From: Clostridiales bacterium
GTDB lineage: Bacteria > Bacillota > Clostridia > Christensenellales > Aristaeellaceae
Direction: 5' to 3'
Assembly: GCA_004557125.1 (NCBI GenBank)
Contig: SFET01000015.1
Location: forward strand, 1-64,000
Length of the DNA: 64,000 nucleotides
Below the pieces are notes generated by a model. It was not told where the DNA came from, did no database searches, and was given only the letters and a program-made list of their open reading frames with translations. The position numbers and the translations under genes were made by a program. Numbering within the stretch: position 1 is the first letter of the stretch; every line of letters starts with the position of its first letter. Shown one piece after another: positions 60,635 to 64,000 of this stretch.

Positions 60635-61934
60635 AACCCCTCAATGCACATAAGAGGTCATCCCCGCTGCGGCCCACCGGGATGATGGGGCGGTTGAGGA
60701 TGTGTTGGGCTTCGTCGAGGGTCATGTCGTCGAGGAAGCGGTCGCCCTCGCTGCGCAGCATGCACTCGGTGATGAACACGGCCTCGCCGTCCTCGTCCCT
60801 CAGGCGGTCGGTGAGATCGCCGCCGGTGATCAGCCCGGACACGGTTACGCTCTCGCCGAAGAAGCGGTTCTTCACGGGAATCACACGCATTTCGATGCCG
60901 GTGATGGGATGCCGGTCGAACAGCTCCTGCAAAAACGCCGCCGCGGACACGCCGCAGGCGCAGATGAAGGTCTTTTTCGGGCCATCCGTGCGCCGATCAG
61001 CTTCCGGCAGCTCCTCCCAGGCCGCGTGGAACTCGGTGTCCAGCAGCCGCAAAAGGCCCACGCCGTCGTCGATCTGGCCGTAGTCCTCGTACTCCACGTC
61101 CTCCGGCAGCGCCATGCCCGCCTGCAGGTAGAACTCGTCCGAGGGGAACACAAAGCGCGTACCGCGCTCGGTAAGCAGCTTCTCCCGCCAGCGGTTGGCA
61201 ATTTCAATGACCGCCCGGGCCTCGTCGCGGGTGTAGGTGTGCAGCGGATGCAGGCCCTCGCGATGCCCGGTCAGGCCCACCGGAACCAGCGCCAGCGACA
61301 GCGTGCCGGGGATGCTTGCAAGGGTCTCGATGGTTTCTTCAAGGGCGGCTCCGTCGTTGATGCCGGGACAGAGCACCGCCTGGGTGTGAAACTCCACGCC
61401 GCCGTCGGAGAGATGCTTCAGCTGATCCAGCAGCCGCCGTCCACGCTCCTGGCCCAGGATGCGGCTGCGCAGCTCCGGGTCGACCGCGTGCACCGAGATG
61501 TACAGCGGCGACGCGTGGCGCGCGATCATCCGGTCCAGCTCGCGGTCGGAGACGTTGGTCAGGGTCACATAGTTGCCCATCATCAGGCTCATGCGCCAGT
61601 CGTCGTCCTTGACGCGCATGCTGGGCCGCACGTGTTCGGGCAGCTGATCCACGAAGCAGAACAGGCATCTGTTGCAGCACAGCCGCATGCCGCTCATCAT
61701 GGGCTTTTCAAACTCCAGGCCCAGGGGATCGTACTCGCCCTTGCGGATGCTGAGCTTTTTGATCTGTCCCTCCCGGCGGATGACGAGCTCCACGCGGCGT
61801 TCAGCGGTCAGCGCCTGGTAATCCAGAAAGTCGATCACCGGCGCGCCGCCGATGGAAAGAATCTCGTCGCCGCTGCGCAATCCGGCGCGGGCGGCGGGAC
61901 TGCGGGGCGCGACCGCGGTAATTTTCTGAGCCAT
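60579..61934 (-). CDS. DUF512 radical SAM-like protein with N-terminal PDZ domain
   Basis: 451 aa. ATG 61934 follows GGAGG; the frame above is not conserved. A PDZ-like segment (about 1-65, PAARAGLRSGDEILSIGG) is followed by the cysteine motif CCNRCLFCFVDQLP, then the DUF512 core to about residue 430. Homologues are often near der and plsY in Clostridia, as here. Biochemical role unknown. The last 15 residues (GERSGALPLKPRQRA) are encoded by a family A repeat, so the native C-terminus has been replaced. Confidence 0.88.
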   Translation of the reverse strand: MAQKITAVAPRSPAARAGLRSGDEILSIGGAPVIDFLDYQALTAERRVELVIRREGQIKKLSIRKGEYDPLGLEFEKPMMSGMRLCCNRCLFCFVDQLPEHVRPSMRVKDDDWRMSLMMGNYVTLTNVSDRELDRMIARHASPLYISVHAVDPELRSRILGQERGRRLLDQLKHLSDGGVEFHTQAVLCPGINDGAALEETIETLASIPGTLSLALVPVGLTGHREGLHPLHTYTRDEARAVIEIANRWREKLLTERGTRFVFPSDEFYLQAGMALPEDVEYEDYGQIDDGVGLLRLLDTEFHAAWEELPEADRRTDGPKKTFICACGVSAAAFLQELFDRHPITGIEMRVIPVKNRFFGESVTVSGLITGGDLTDRLRDEDGEAVFITECMLRSEGDRFLDDMTLDEAQHILNRPIIPVGRSGDDLLCALRGYAQGERSGALPLKPRQRA

Positions 61935-62093
61935 GCATCCTCCGAAAGAAACAGAAATCAATCAATCCATACCCATTCTATTATGGCGCAAAAAAGGGAA
62001 ACCGTCAATAAGAAAACGGAAAACTTGGGAAAGGAAATTTCAAAATATTACGATTAAATCAAGCGGTTTTGGTACAAGTTAACAAAATAGTGC

Positions 62094-62123
62094 TTGCCTT
62101 CCCACCCCAAAACTTACTATAAT
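62094..62123 (+). promoter_or_regulatory. ppdK promoter
   Basis: -35 TTGCCT (62094-62099), spacer 18, consensus -10 TATAAT (62118-62123), 56 bases before the ATG. Confidence 0.7.
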
Positions 62124-62178
62124 AAAGTGCTATTCGAGATTTGGCCAGAGAATTTGAATTTTTGGTAGGAGGATCAAC

Positions 62179-64000
<1,822 letters not shown>

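Overview
The window looks like the replication-origin region of a GC-rich (roughly 60% G+C), low-GC-lineage (Firmicutes/Clostridia) chromosome. The evidence is dnaA and dnaN with DnaA boxes, three ParB-binding parS sites, a CIRCE/HrcA-controlled groES-groEL operon, a SigB/SigF-type sigma factor with an RsbW-like anti-sigma, Firmicutes-type genes (yycJ, rimO, plsY, der, DUF512 radical SAM, PPDK) and consistent AGGAGG ribosome-binding sites. The mixture of plant-polymer genes (a GH127-like protein, xylulokinase) and PPDK fits a gut anaerobe, perhaps Christensenellales-like. That placement is inference only.

Layout. At 1-210 a very strong minus-strand promoter with an rRNA-like leader points out of the window. 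0.3-6.6 kb carries a solute-binding-like protein, an AI-2E-type permease, an rRNA m5C methyltransferase, a VanY-type peptidase, a GNAT acetyltransferase and an LCM-type methyltransferase. 6.9-14 kb holds groES/groEL, dCMP deaminase, an M24 peptidase, and divergent asnA/gdhA (nitrogen assimilation). 14-19 kb is a minus-strand block (LCM methyltransferase, membrane protein, YycJ, radical SAM enzyme, an aberrant metallophosphoesterase) containing the parS cluster. 19-34 kb has CvpA, FtsK/SpoIIIE, RimO, PgsA, a polysaccharide deacetylase, a FliB-like protein, a two-component system, an isochorismatase-fold hydrolase and CysE. 34-39 kb is mnmE-dnaN-dnaA and a bipartite origin. 39-43 kb is a four-gene operon of anti-sigma, sigma, RNA methyltransferase and GH127-like protein. 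43-52 kb includes RluA, MATE, PncC, an ABC-2 glycopolymer exporter with a divergent DHHW/AlgJ-like protein, and a canonical metallophosphoesterase. 52-55.4 kb is a lipoate cluster with a free-standing lipoyl domain. 56.8-64 kb has xylulokinase, a frame-disrupted plsY, a der gene lacking switch I of its first G domain, a DUF512 protein and the 5' two thirds of ppdK.

Most gaps longer than 300 bases are filled by two families of palindromic repeats. Family A is a three-hairpin module found at six loci, four of them as head-to-head pairs. Family B is a set of about 15 hairpins with 9-nt loops whose stems change while staying paired. These families, the switch-I-less Der, the stand-alone lipoyl domain with two ligases, and the sigma/anti-sigma/GH127 operon are the observations most worth following up.

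No tRNA, CRISPR array, prophage or insertion sequence was seen. Start codons were chosen by ribosome-binding site and homology, and often lie inside longer open frames. Family and motif statements rest on recall of the families, since no search could be run.
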